In this document: positions 8,554-14,743 of the stretch, piece by piece
How positions within the stretch are numbered: position 1 is the stretch's first letter
Layout: the number at the start of each line of letters is the position of its first letter
Assembly: GCA_902782965.1 (NCBI GenBank)
Contig: CACZPG010000156.1
Location: 1-15,422 of the forward strand
Direction of reading: 5' to 3'
DNA from: an uncultured Lachnospiraceae bacterium
GTDB taxonomy: Bacteria; Bacillota; Clostridia; Lachnospirales; Lachnospiraceae
DNA length: 15,422 nucleotides
The notes under the pieces: generated by a model
Databases searched by the model: none
What the model was told of the DNA's origin: nothing
Seen by the model: the letters and a program-made list of their open reading frames with translations, nothing else
Translations under genes and position numbers: made by a program

Positions 8554-8589
8554 AGAAAGCCTTTAATAAGATGTAAGAGGAGTAAACAT

Positions 8590-9084
8590 ATGGCAGATAT
8601 TGAAGAGATGCTCAACCTGGGCAGTATCGGAGGAACTGAAGAGGAACCGGAATATTCAATAAGTGAGGATGGAAGTGCCATAACCATAGATGCAGTTGAT
8701 GAAGCAATGGATATTGTTCAGGATTTCATAAGAGACAGACTTATGGCATTTGGCTGTCCTAAGAAACCTCTCCTGCAGATACGTCTTGCAGTGGAAGAAA
8801 TATTCATTAACATCATTTCCTATGCATACAGACCTGATATTGGAAAGGCTGAAATCAAGTGTGAAGTTAAGGATTCTCCGATGGAGGTAACTATCCAGTT
8901 CATGGATTCCGGAAAACCTTTCGATCCTCTTGCTAAAGAGGATGCAGACATTTCCGGAGCAATGTTCCTTGAAAGGCCGGGAGGCTTTGGAATTCATCTG
9001 GTTAAGAACACCATGGATGATGTTGAATATGAATACAAGGATGGAAAGAATATCCTCAAAATAAAGAAACATTTAGATATATAA
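8590..9084 (+). CDS. Anti-sigma-type serine kinase, GHKL ATP-binding (RsbW/SpoIIAB-like)
   Basis: This 164-residue protein is close to the SpoIIAB/RsbW length, with about 25 extra acidic residues at the N-terminus. ATG 8590 follows AAGAGGAG (8575-8582) by seven bases. The GHKL ATP-binding fold is clear. The N-box AVEEIFINIISYAY carries E70 and N74 (E-x-x-x-N), the ATP/Mg and catalytic positions of the family. The G1-like box is D106-S-G108-K-P-F-D-P, the D-x-G-x-P-F form common in stand-alone kinases of this group. The G2-like box is GGFGIHLVK from residue 131. Such proteins bind a sigma factor or other target and phosphorylate the STAS antagonist on Ser. The likely substrate is the STAS protein encoded at 623. 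The phosphatase gene follows after 95 bases. No sigma factor gene is visible nearby, so the target is unknown. Family assignment is firm; the partner assignment is inference. Confidence 0.93.
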   Translation: MADIEEMLNLGSIGGTEEEPEYSISEDGSAITIDAVDEAMDIVQDFIRDRLMAFGCPKKPLLQIRLAVEEIFINIISYAYRPDIGKAEIKCEVKDSPMEVTIQFMDSGKPFDPLAKEDADISGAMFLERPGGFGIHLVKNTMDDVEYEYKDGKNILKIKKHLDI

Positions 9085-9085
9085 T

Positions 9086-9103
9086 GTTACTGTGAGTAGT
9101 AAC
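9086..9103. repeat. Short inverted repeat just after the kinase gene
   Basis: GTTACT (9086-9091) and AGTAAC (9098-9103) are perfect inverted arms around a six-base loop, starting two bases after the kinase stop codon. It could be a small hairpin or a dyad protein-binding site. No T-run follows. Confidence 0.45.
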
Positions 9104-9119
9104 TGTCGATAAGAAAGTT

Positions 9120-9162
9120 ATGCCACCGATAGGCTGCATTTGTGGCTGATGGGTGGCATTTT
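9120..9162 (+). terminator. Terminator- or attenuator-like hairpin between kinase and phosphatase
   Basis: ATGCCACC (9120-9127) pairs perfectly with GGTGGCAT (9152-9159), and TTT follows (9160-9162), giving a run of four T with the last base of the arm. The stem is GC-rich at its core, the loop is 24 bases, and the T-run is short, so partial termination or attenuation is more likely than a full stop. It ends seven bases before the phosphatase ribosome site. Confidence 0.5.
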
Positions 9163-9168
9163 CCATAC

Positions 9169-9174
9169 GGAGGT
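9169..9174 (+). promoter_or_regulatory. Ribosome binding site that sets the phosphatase start at TTG 9180
   Basis: GGAGGT sits five bases before TTG 9180. The upstream in-frame GTG at 9153 lies inside the 3' arm of the hairpin at 9120-9159 and has no purine-rich site before it, so the longer reading is unlikely. Confidence 0.7.
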
Positions 9175-9179
9175 ATGAC

Positions 9180-10913
9180 TTGAAAACTATAAAAAGATTC
9201 TTTACAAGTCTATATACCATGACAATTGGATCCATTATCATTATCATGATAGTATTTGCGGTTTCAGTTTCTCTTATTGGATACTTTGCTTTTTCCAGTA
9301 GTTTTGAGAAGGAATACTATGATTCGGTCCAGAGGATAGCTAATCTGGTTACATCCAATACTATGGCAGGGATTGATCCGTCGGATTATCTGCAGTATTC
9401 CCAGGAAACCATGGATGAGATGAAGGAATACAGAAACTACAATGAATACGTGAATCAATGTAATATAGATGGTATTGAACCGGATGAAGAAACCTTTGAT
9501 GATGCGTATACATATAATTTTATAAAGGATGAAATCAGTGATGTCTGCAATATTATTGGGGTTTCTGTAATATATGCAATTGTTCCGGATGAAGATTTCA
9601 AGCATTACACCTGTGTATTCAACTGCGTTAACAAAAACAGTGGTTATGATCCCTGGGATATGGGCTACAGGGTGGAAACACCGTCAGAATACTATGAAGC
9701 CTATGAAAGAATATATAATCACGGTTCCAAAATCGAAGTAGTAGAAAGATATACTAATCTTGGAAAAGGAAAACCTCACGTTACAGCGATTGCGCCTCTC
9801 AAAAATGAAGAGGGTGATATATGCGGTATTCTCTGTGTACAGAGATTTGCAGAAGGCCTTACCAATACGAGAAGGAATTTTGTTCAGGGAATCGGAGGTC
9901 TGGCAGCTATACTGATTATAATAATTATGCTGCTGGAATCAAGATTTCTTCGTAAACAGGTAGTTCAGCCTATTGAAAGAATCTCCAAAGAGGCTGAGAG
10001 ATTTGCCAGAGACAGCAAGGACAGGGAACTGCCAACGGCTCAGACTATTGGTTCTAATATATGTAAGGTAAATGAGATAGTGAGCCTGGCTGAGTCTATC
10101 GATAATATGGAAATAGATACCATAAAGAGTATTGAAGATATCACAACCATGACTAAGGAGAAGGAGAGGGTTGATGCAGATATTACCCTCGCTTCCAAGA
10201 TACAGCTGGGAATGCTTCCTCAGAAGAATCAGCTTATTGAAAATCACAAAGAGTTTGATGTCAGTGCAGCCATGAAACCGGCTAAGGAAGTTGGTGGAGA
10301 CTTCTATGATTTCTTTATGGTAGATGATACTCATCTTGCAATACTTGTTGCAGATGTATCAGATAAAGGAGTTGGAGCAGCCTTCTTTATGGCTATTGCA
10401 AAGACGCTGATCAAGGCAAGAGCGAGGCTTGGAGGTGATCCGGCGGAGATGATTGAATATGTCGATGCATTGATCGCTGAGAAGAATCCACAGGGAATGT
10501 TTGTTACTGTCTGGTTTGGAATAATAGATATTATCAATGGCCATGTAAAGGTATGTAATGCAGGACATGATTATCCGGCAATACTTGGAAGTGACGGCGT
10601 TTACAAGATAGAGAAGACACCACACGGACCGGCTGTAGGATTCATTCCGGGAGCTAAACAGATTGGCTATGAATTTGATATGGCACCGGGGAACAGAATA
10701 TTCCTGTATACAGATGGCTTGAATGAAGCCAAGAGATCAGACGGTGAGAGGTTCGGAATATCCAGAATTCTCGAAGTTCTGAATGATAATAAAGAACTGG
10801 ATAATGATCAGATGATCTTGAAAATGAAACTGACTGTGAATGCTTTTGCAGGTGACGAACCACAGTTCGATGATATGACCATGCTAAGTTTTACATATAA
10901 CGGAAGAAACTGA
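9180..10913 (+). CDS. Membrane SpoIIE-type PP2C phosphatase with extracellular sensor and HAMP
   Basis: This 577-residue protein starts at TTG 9180. A first membrane helix (about 15-38, rich in Ile/Val) is followed by an extracellular region of about 195 residues. That region ends in a Cache-like pattern (TAIAPLKNEEGDICGILCVQR). A second helix starts near residue 237, and HAMP plus linker follow to about 325. The PP2C/SpoIIE domain (about 340-575) has metal-binding positions in GGDFYD (372-377, D374), ADVSDKG (D392, D395) and DDMT (564-567), so the catalytic set looks intact. The family dephosphorylates STAS antagonists using Mn/Mg. Here an outside signal would activate the STAS protein encoded at 623 and oppose the kinase encoded at 8590. 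That pairing is inferred from context. The Cache assignment of the sensor is tentative and its ligand cannot be read from sequence. Confidence 0.93.
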   Translation: MKTIKRFFTSLYTMTIGSIIIIMIVFAVSVSLIGYFAFSSSFEKEYYDSVQRIANLVTSNTMAGIDPSDYLQYSQETMDEMKEYRNYNEYVNQCNIDGIEPDEETFDDAYTYNFIKDEISDVCNIIGVSVIYAIVPDEDFKHYTCVFNCVNKNSGYDPWDMGYRVETPSEYYEAYERIYNHGSKIEVVERYTNLGKGKPHVTAIAPLKNEEGDICGILCVQRFAEGLTNTRRNFVQGIGGLAAILIIIIMLLESRFLRKQVVQPIERISKEAERFARDSKDRELPTAQTIGSNICKVNEIVSLAESIDNMEIDTIKSIEDITTMTKEKERVDADITLASKIQLGMLPQKNQLIENHKEFDVSAAMKPAKEVGGDFYDFFMVDDTHLAILVADVSDKGVGAAFFMAIAKTLIKARARLGGDPAEMIEYVDALIAEKNPQGMFVTVWFGIIDIINGHVKVCNAGHDYPAILGSDGVYKIEKTPHGPAVGFIPGAKQIGYEFDMAPGNRIFLYTDGLNEAKRSDGERFGISRILEVLNDNKELDNDQMILKMKLTVNAFAGDEPQFDDMTMLSFTYNGRN

Positions 10914-10922
10914 TGATCATCA
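10911..10922. repeat. 12-bp perfect palindrome overlapping the phosphatase stop codon
   Basis: TGATGATCATCA is its own reverse complement and contains the TGA stop. The site is short and could be chance or a small operator for the gene at 10996. Confidence 0.3.
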
Positions 10923-10939
10923 TAATGACTTATGAGGGG

Positions 10940-10967
10940 TTAAGGAACTTCTGAGATTACATATGAT
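10940..10967 (+). promoter_or_regulatory. Weak candidate promoter before the charged helical gene
   Basis: TTAAGG (10940-10945) and TATGAT (10962-10967) are 16 bases apart. The -10 is a good match to TATAAT, while the -35 matches only three positions of TTGACA. The predicted start would lie just upstream of the ribosome site GAAGGGAG at 10981-10988. Confidence 0.28.
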
Positions 10968-10995
10968 ATATTGAAACAGGGAAGGGAGTTACACT

Positions 10996-12594
10996 ATGAA
11001 AGAGAATGAAAATAACAATATTCGGAATGAAGAAATCGATGATGATTTTATAATTGAAGGAGATCCTGTTGTTGTTGATGGGAATAACCAGCCGGTGGTG
11101 GAACCAGATGATGTAGACATTGAATTAGGTGGAGATTTCAGATTCGACGGTCAGGAGAATGAACCTGAATTAAAAGAGGAAGACCTGTATTTCGAAGGTG
11201 AAGCAGCTCAGAATGAGCATATAATTACTGATGAAGAAATCAATATGGGTGGGAATCTTAATATTGGCGAGATTCAGAATAATCAGAATCAGCCAATAGC
11301 TCAGGAGGATGAACTATATCAGGGAATCATTCAGGAAGAGGAATTTGAAGATCTGGAGAAGGAAGGCAAGGAGCTTCAGGCCAAGGAGACTCAGATGAAG
11401 GCAGCTCTCGCCGAAGAAGCCCGAAAGAAGAAAGAAGCAGAGGATAAGAAGAAAGAGGAAGAGAAGAAGAAGGAAGAAGAACGGAAGAAGGAAGAAGAGG
11501 CGAAGAAAGAAGCTGAGAGAAAAGCGAAGGAAGCGAAGGAGCAGCAGGAGAAGGAAGAGGCAGTTCCTAATAGGAATTTCGTAAGTCCTTATGAGCAGGG
11601 TACTGCTGAGTATGCTTCCGAAAAGCGCGGCTACAAGGACCACGAGTTCAAAGATGGAGAAACAATGAAGCAGGCTGAACAGGTTCATGTAATGAAATAT
11701 GCTGCAAGAGATATATTCGAGAATGCAGGGACCATTAGAAGATCTAAATCCCAGAAGCAGCTTACACAGGATCTTGAAGCCTTCGATCAGTTCATGAAGG
11801 AGATAGAGGGACGTAAGAATCTTTCTCCAAGAGAAATGGAAGTTTATGATAAGCTTTCTCTTAAGTTATATAAGTCCGGTAAGGAATATCGTGAGCATCT
11901 CGTTAAAAGGCAGGAAAAAGAGAAAGAAGCTTTTGATGAGAAACATAAGAATGATAAGTATAAGGTGGAATATAGTGGAACCCCTTCGGATAATGCCAAG
12001 CTGGCCGGCACCGAAAAACTTCTTGAAACGGTAGCGCGTTTGCGTAAGGAGACCTTTGAGAAGGAAATGAAGGAGAAGGAGAAGGAACTGGCCGAGAAAT
12101 GTCAGAAGGAAGCTGAATTTGCAGAAAAAGTAAGGGACGACATGTTAAAGGTTGATCAGTCTAATCCTGCAAATATGGAAAGTCTTAAGTATAATATGGA
12201 GCATTCTATTGCCAGAACATTGTACTACAATAATCGTATTGAACAGCTCAAGAAGAAGGGTGAATTCAATGCTAAGCCGGATGAAACACTGACTAAGGCT
12301 ATGCAAAGATTGAATAAGGCGATAGAGCCTACGAAGGAAGAACTTGATGAAATAAAGAAGGGTGAGCTCTGTCAGACACTTGTTAAGCAGGGACATGAGA
12401 AGCTGAAAAACGGAGACGTCCTGACAAGAGATGAAGTTGTAAAATCACAGCAGGATTATATCAAGGCTGAAGGCAGTAATCTGGCTATGAAGAAGTGGCG
12501 TGAAGCTAATATGAAGAAGCCGGAAGTTCAGAAAAATAACGAGGCTCAGAAGAATAAAGAGCTTCAGCAGCCTAAGGTTCCGGGAATGCCATAA
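10996..12594 (+). CDS. Long charged helical protein with an E/K-rich single-helix segment, unknown function
   Basis: The product has 532 residues. ATG 10996 follows GAAGGGAG (10981-10988) by seven bases. There is no signal peptide or membrane helix, so it is probably cytosolic. Residues 1-120 are acidic and Asn-rich, with a repeated Gly-Gly-D/N-L/F pattern (GGDFRFDG, MGGNLNIG). Residues about 121-190 alternate blocks of Glu and Lys/Arg (KKEEEKKKEEERKKEEE), the pattern of a long, stiff single alpha-helix. The rest is a mixed-charge, mostly helical region with segments such as LEAFDQFMKEIEG and LSPREMEVYDKLSL, ending in an Asn/Gln/Lys-rich tail. Few residues are hydrophobic and only two Cys appear. 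No enzyme motif is recognised. It follows the phosphatase by 82 bases and precedes the HD-GYP gene by 66. A scaffold or spacer role is plausible from shape alone, with no direct evidence. Confidence 0.85.
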   Translation: MKENENNNIRNEEIDDDFIIEGDPVVVDGNNQPVVEPDDVDIELGGDFRFDGQENEPELKEEDLYFEGEAAQNEHIITDEEINMGGNLNIGEIQNNQNQPIAQEDELYQGIIQEEEFEDLEKEGKELQAKETQMKAALAEEARKKKEAEDKKKEEEKKKEEERKKEEEAKKEAERKAKEAKEQQEKEEAVPNRNFVSPYEQGTAEYASEKRGYKDHEFKDGETMKQAEQVHVMKYAARDIFENAGTIRRSKSQKQLTQDLEAFDQFMKEIEGRKNLSPREMEVYDKLSLKLYKSGKEYREHLVKRQEKEKEAFDEKHKNDKYKVEYSGTPSDNAKLAGTEKLLETVARLRKETFEKEMKEKEKELAEKCQKEAEFAEKVRDDMLKVDQSNPANMESLKYNMEHSIARTLYYNNRIEQLKKKGEFNAKPDETLTKAMQRLNKAIEPTKEELDEIKKGELCQTLVKQGHEKLKNGDVLTRDEVVKSQQDYIKAEGSNLAMKKWREANMKKPEVQKNNEAQKNKELQQPKVPGMP

Positions 12595-12660
12595 TGAGTC
12601 AATAGGAAATGGCTTTGCCGGCTGACAATTATTATATCATGAGGAAAGGAATCCTTCGTC

Positions 12661-14028
12661 ATGTCCGATAGAATTGCTTTTGATCATCTGTTGTCCAATA
12701 CTACTGACGGATTCTTCGTAATCGGTTACGATGGCAAGATCCGTATGGAGAATACTCTTGCAGCAGATATTCTTGATCTGGGTGATAAATCATTATATGG
12801 AAAAACTCTCGTAGAACTAATCAGCGATAATAAGAAAAATGATGAATTCTATGAGTGTATCATTGATGCTGTTTTCAAGAAAGAGAAGATAGGCAGAATA
12901 GTACCTTTCTATAAAGCGGATAAGATAACAAATCTCAGACTGGTTGTGTCTCCGCTCAGGGACAGAGAGGATGATATCGCTGCAATTGTAATGTTCAGTG
13001 ATATCACTGAGCTGTCTGAGCTTGGCAGCAGAAATGAATTCCTGACCCAGAAGCTTGTTGAGTTTATAGACAGATTCGTAAAAACGATGGTGCGTGCTAT
13101 CGATGAAAGAACGCCCTACAATGCTAATCATACCAGAAGTATGGTATCTTATGCGGAGAAGTATCTGGCTTATCTCGATAATGAAGGAAGAGGAATTGAT
13201 AATGATAAAAAAGGCCCATTCATATCAAGTGTCTGGATGCATGATATAGGTAAACTTCTGATTCCGCGTCGGGTAATGGATAAGCCTACGAGACTTGGTG
13301 ACAAAGAGAAGGATGTCAGACACAGAGTTGAAATAGCGGTACTGTCAGAGCGGCTCAGGATTGCTGAGAAAGAAGCGGGATTCAATATACTTATTGAAAA
13401 GGCGAAAGCATCTCCCGGTACGGAGATAGCTTTAGAAGAAACAACAGCATTTAGGGACAGTGTATATGACAAAACGGAATCCATGGAAAGAATTCTCCGA
13501 TTGGAAGAAGCCCTCGAATTCATTCTGGATGTAAATAAAAGAGATTTTGTAGATAAAGAGACTTGTGAAAAAATAATGGAGTATGCAGATCTGCAATGTC
13601 TTACACTTTCAGGGGAATATACAGCTCTCCTTGATGAATATGACAGAGATGCTCTTACAGTAAAGAAGGGTACTCTCACAACTGAAGAAAGAAATATGAT
13701 GCAGTCTCATGTGGTTAAGACCTATGAAATGCTTAAGGAAATGAACCTTGAAGGTCCGTATAAGGATGTGCCGGACTGGGCAGGTAAGCATCATGAACTT
13801 CTGGATGGCACTGGTTATCCAAAAGGAATAAAAGGTGATGATATATCCTGGGAAACCAGACTTCTTACTATCCTGGATATATATGATGCCCTGACAGCAG
13901 AGGACAGACCTTATAAACCGCCACTACCGGTGGAGAAGACCTTTGACATACTTCGTGACATGGCGGAGAAAGGTAAACTCGATGCTGATATCCTTGAAGA
14001 TTTCATCAGGAGTGAAGCCTGGAAATAA
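12661..14028 (+). CDS. PAS-HD-GYP phosphohydrolase with a large insertion in the catalytic domain
   Basis: This 455-residue protein starts at ATG 12661; AGGAAAGGA lies at 12642-12650. Residues about 5-120 form a PAS sensor domain (DGFFVIGYDGKI, then VVSPLRD and MFSDITEL). The HD-GYP domain follows: H157 in NHTRSM, HDIGK at 194-198 (the H194-D195 metal pair), HHELLDGTGYP from H377 with GYP at 385-387, and ILDIYDALTAEDRPY with D406 and D409. Known family members hydrolyse cyclic di-GMP or a related cyclic dinucleotide, and the metal ligands look intact. The oddity is that after the usual KP (208-209) the expected G-x-L-T-x-E-E segment appears only at residue 337, so about 127 residues are inserted. 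Similar insertions may define a known HD subfamily; I recall this only loosely. No GGDEF cyclase is nearby. There is no predicted membrane segment. Confidence 0.92.
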   Translation: MSDRIAFDHLLSNTTDGFFVIGYDGKIRMENTLAADILDLGDKSLYGKTLVELISDNKKNDEFYECIIDAVFKKEKIGRIVPFYKADKITNLRLVVSPLRDREDDIAAIVMFSDITELSELGSRNEFLTQKLVEFIDRFVKTMVRAIDERTPYNANHTRSMVSYAEKYLAYLDNEGRGIDNDKKGPFISSVWMHDIGKLLIPRRVMDKPTRLGDKEKDVRHRVEIAVLSERLRIAEKEAGFNILIEKAKASPGTEIALEETTAFRDSVYDKTESMERILRLEEALEFILDVNKRDFVDKETCEKIMEYADLQCLTLSGEYTALLDEYDRDALTVKKGTLTTEERNMMQSHVVKTYEMLKEMNLEGPYKDVPDWAGKHHELLDGTGYPKGIKGDDISWETRLLTILDIYDALTAEDRPYKPPLPVEKTFDILRDMAEKGKLDADILEDFIRSEAWK

Positions 14029-14049
14029 ATGAGCAGAGACTCAATATTA

Positions 14050-14093
14050 ATTCAATACAAATTCAGTACAAATTCAATATAAATTCAGTACAA
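14050..14093 (+). repeat. Four 11-bp direct repeats upstream of the acetyltransferase gene
   Basis: There are four contiguous 11-base units: ATTCAATACAA (14050-14060), ATTCAGTACAA (14061-14071), ATTCAATATAA (14072-14082) and ATTCAGTACAA (14083-14093). Units 2 and 4 are identical and units 1 and 3 differ by one base, so a 22-bp period lies over the 11-bp one. A degraded fifth unit may precede them at 14039-14049. The 11-bp spacing places every unit on the same face of the helix, as in operators bound by head-to-tail regulators. They end just before the ribosome site AAGGAAG (14096-14102). A slippage-derived repeat without function is the alternative. Confidence 0.8.
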
Positions 14094-14106
14094 ATAAGGA
14101 AGAATC

Positions 14107-14658
14107 ATGACTAAAGAATTTGAATCAGACAGACTTATTATCAGAACATCATATGCGATTACACCTGTGCAGCTTCTGAAGTACTATTCGGATAACCGGC
14201 AGTTCTTCGAACAGCATGAACCACTCCAGGGAGATTCCTACTATACTCTGGATTATCAGACCAAGGCTCTTCAGTTTGAGGTTAATAATATGGACAGGAT
14301 GCTGTCCGCTTACTACTATTATTTTCTGAAGGAAGACCCGGAGGTAATGATAGGATCCATGAGCTTCTGCAGGATACGGAAGGAACCCTATGCCAGTACG
14401 ATATTCGGATATAACATCGATGAAGACTGTCAGGGACATGGATATTGCACAGAAGCCTGCAAAGCCTCTATGGAGCATCTCTTAAGTAATGCTCATATTC
14501 ACAGGATAGAGGCGAGGGTACTGACAGATAATGAGAAATCTGTTCATGTATTGGAAAGACTGGGGTTCTTTCATGAGGGTTTTGAGAAGGCAAGTATACT
14601 TATCGGTGGTGAATTCAGAGACCATCTGAGATATGCATATATAAATGAAGATTATTGA
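14107..14658 (+). CDS. GNAT-family N-acetyltransferase (RimJ/RimL-like)
   Basis: The product has 183 residues, typical of the RimJ/RimL-type GNAT branch that transfers acetyl from acetyl-CoA to an amino group on a protein N-terminus or small molecule. ATG 14107 follows AAGGAAG. The opening FESDRLIIRTS is the usual first strand. Motif A is seen as FGYNIDEDCQGHGYCTEA, with the pyrophosphate-binding loop Q109-G-H-G-Y-C114. The last position is usually Gly or Ala, so the Cys is a small departure. The later RIEARVLTDNEKSVHVLERLGF is motif B and typical of the family (N-x-x-S, then LERLGF). The substrate cannot be told from sequence. The repeat array directly upstream is its most distinctive regulatory feature. 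It follows the HD-GYP gene by 78 bases and may be an accessory gene unrelated to the partner switch. Confidence 0.9.
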   Translation: MTKEFESDRLIIRTSYAITPVQLLKYYSDNRQFFEQHEPLQGDSYYTLDYQTKALQFEVNNMDRMLSAYYYYFLKEDPEVMIGSMSFCRIRKEPYASTIFGYNIDEDCQGHGYCTEACKASMEHLLSNAHIHRIEARVLTDNEKSVHVLERLGFFHEGFEKASILIGGEFRDHLRYAYINEDY

Positions 14659-14683
14659 TAAGGTAATTGAAGCATAATTAGCG

Positions 14684-14701
14684 AGGTGAAATATTTCACC
14701 T
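14684..14701. promoter_or_regulatory. 18-bp perfect palindrome between acetyltransferase and coiled-coil genes
   Basis: AGGTGAAAT and ATTTCACCT abut as a perfect 9+9 palindrome. TTA (14678-14680) and TAA (14704-14706) could extend pairing across a small internal loop. No T-run follows. With no spacer between the arms it would make a poor RNA hairpin tip, so a dimeric protein-binding site fits at least as well. It shares TCACCTGATA with the hairpin at 7736-7776. Confidence 0.6.
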
Positions 14702-14743
14702 GATAACTATATAACAGGTATTGTAAAAAGAGGGGTAAAAGAT

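Noticed and set aside
8304..8687. Antisense Ser/Phe-rich frames resembling membrane proteins
   Set aside because: They are mirror images of the Lys-rich AAG/AAA codons of the 7810 gene, so the hydrophobic look is an artefact.
9153..9155. GTG as start of the phosphatase
   Set aside because: It lies within the 3' arm of a hairpin and has no ribosome site, while GGAGGT precedes TTG 9180 at good spacing.
11314..11688. Antisense Leu-rich frame resembling a membrane protein
   Set aside because: It is the reverse reading of the GAA/AAG blocks of the charged helical protein.
12622..12627. CTGACA as a -35 box before the HD-GYP gene
   Set aside because: No acceptable -10 hexamer occurs 16-18 bases downstream; that position is the ribosome site region.
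12601..12630. GGCTTTGCC and GCCGGC as a terminator after the 10996 gene
   Set aside because: The stem would be only three bases and no T-run follows.
14050..14093. Direct repeats considered as a CRISPR array
   Set aside because: Units are only 11 bases and contiguous with no spacers, which does not fit CRISPR.
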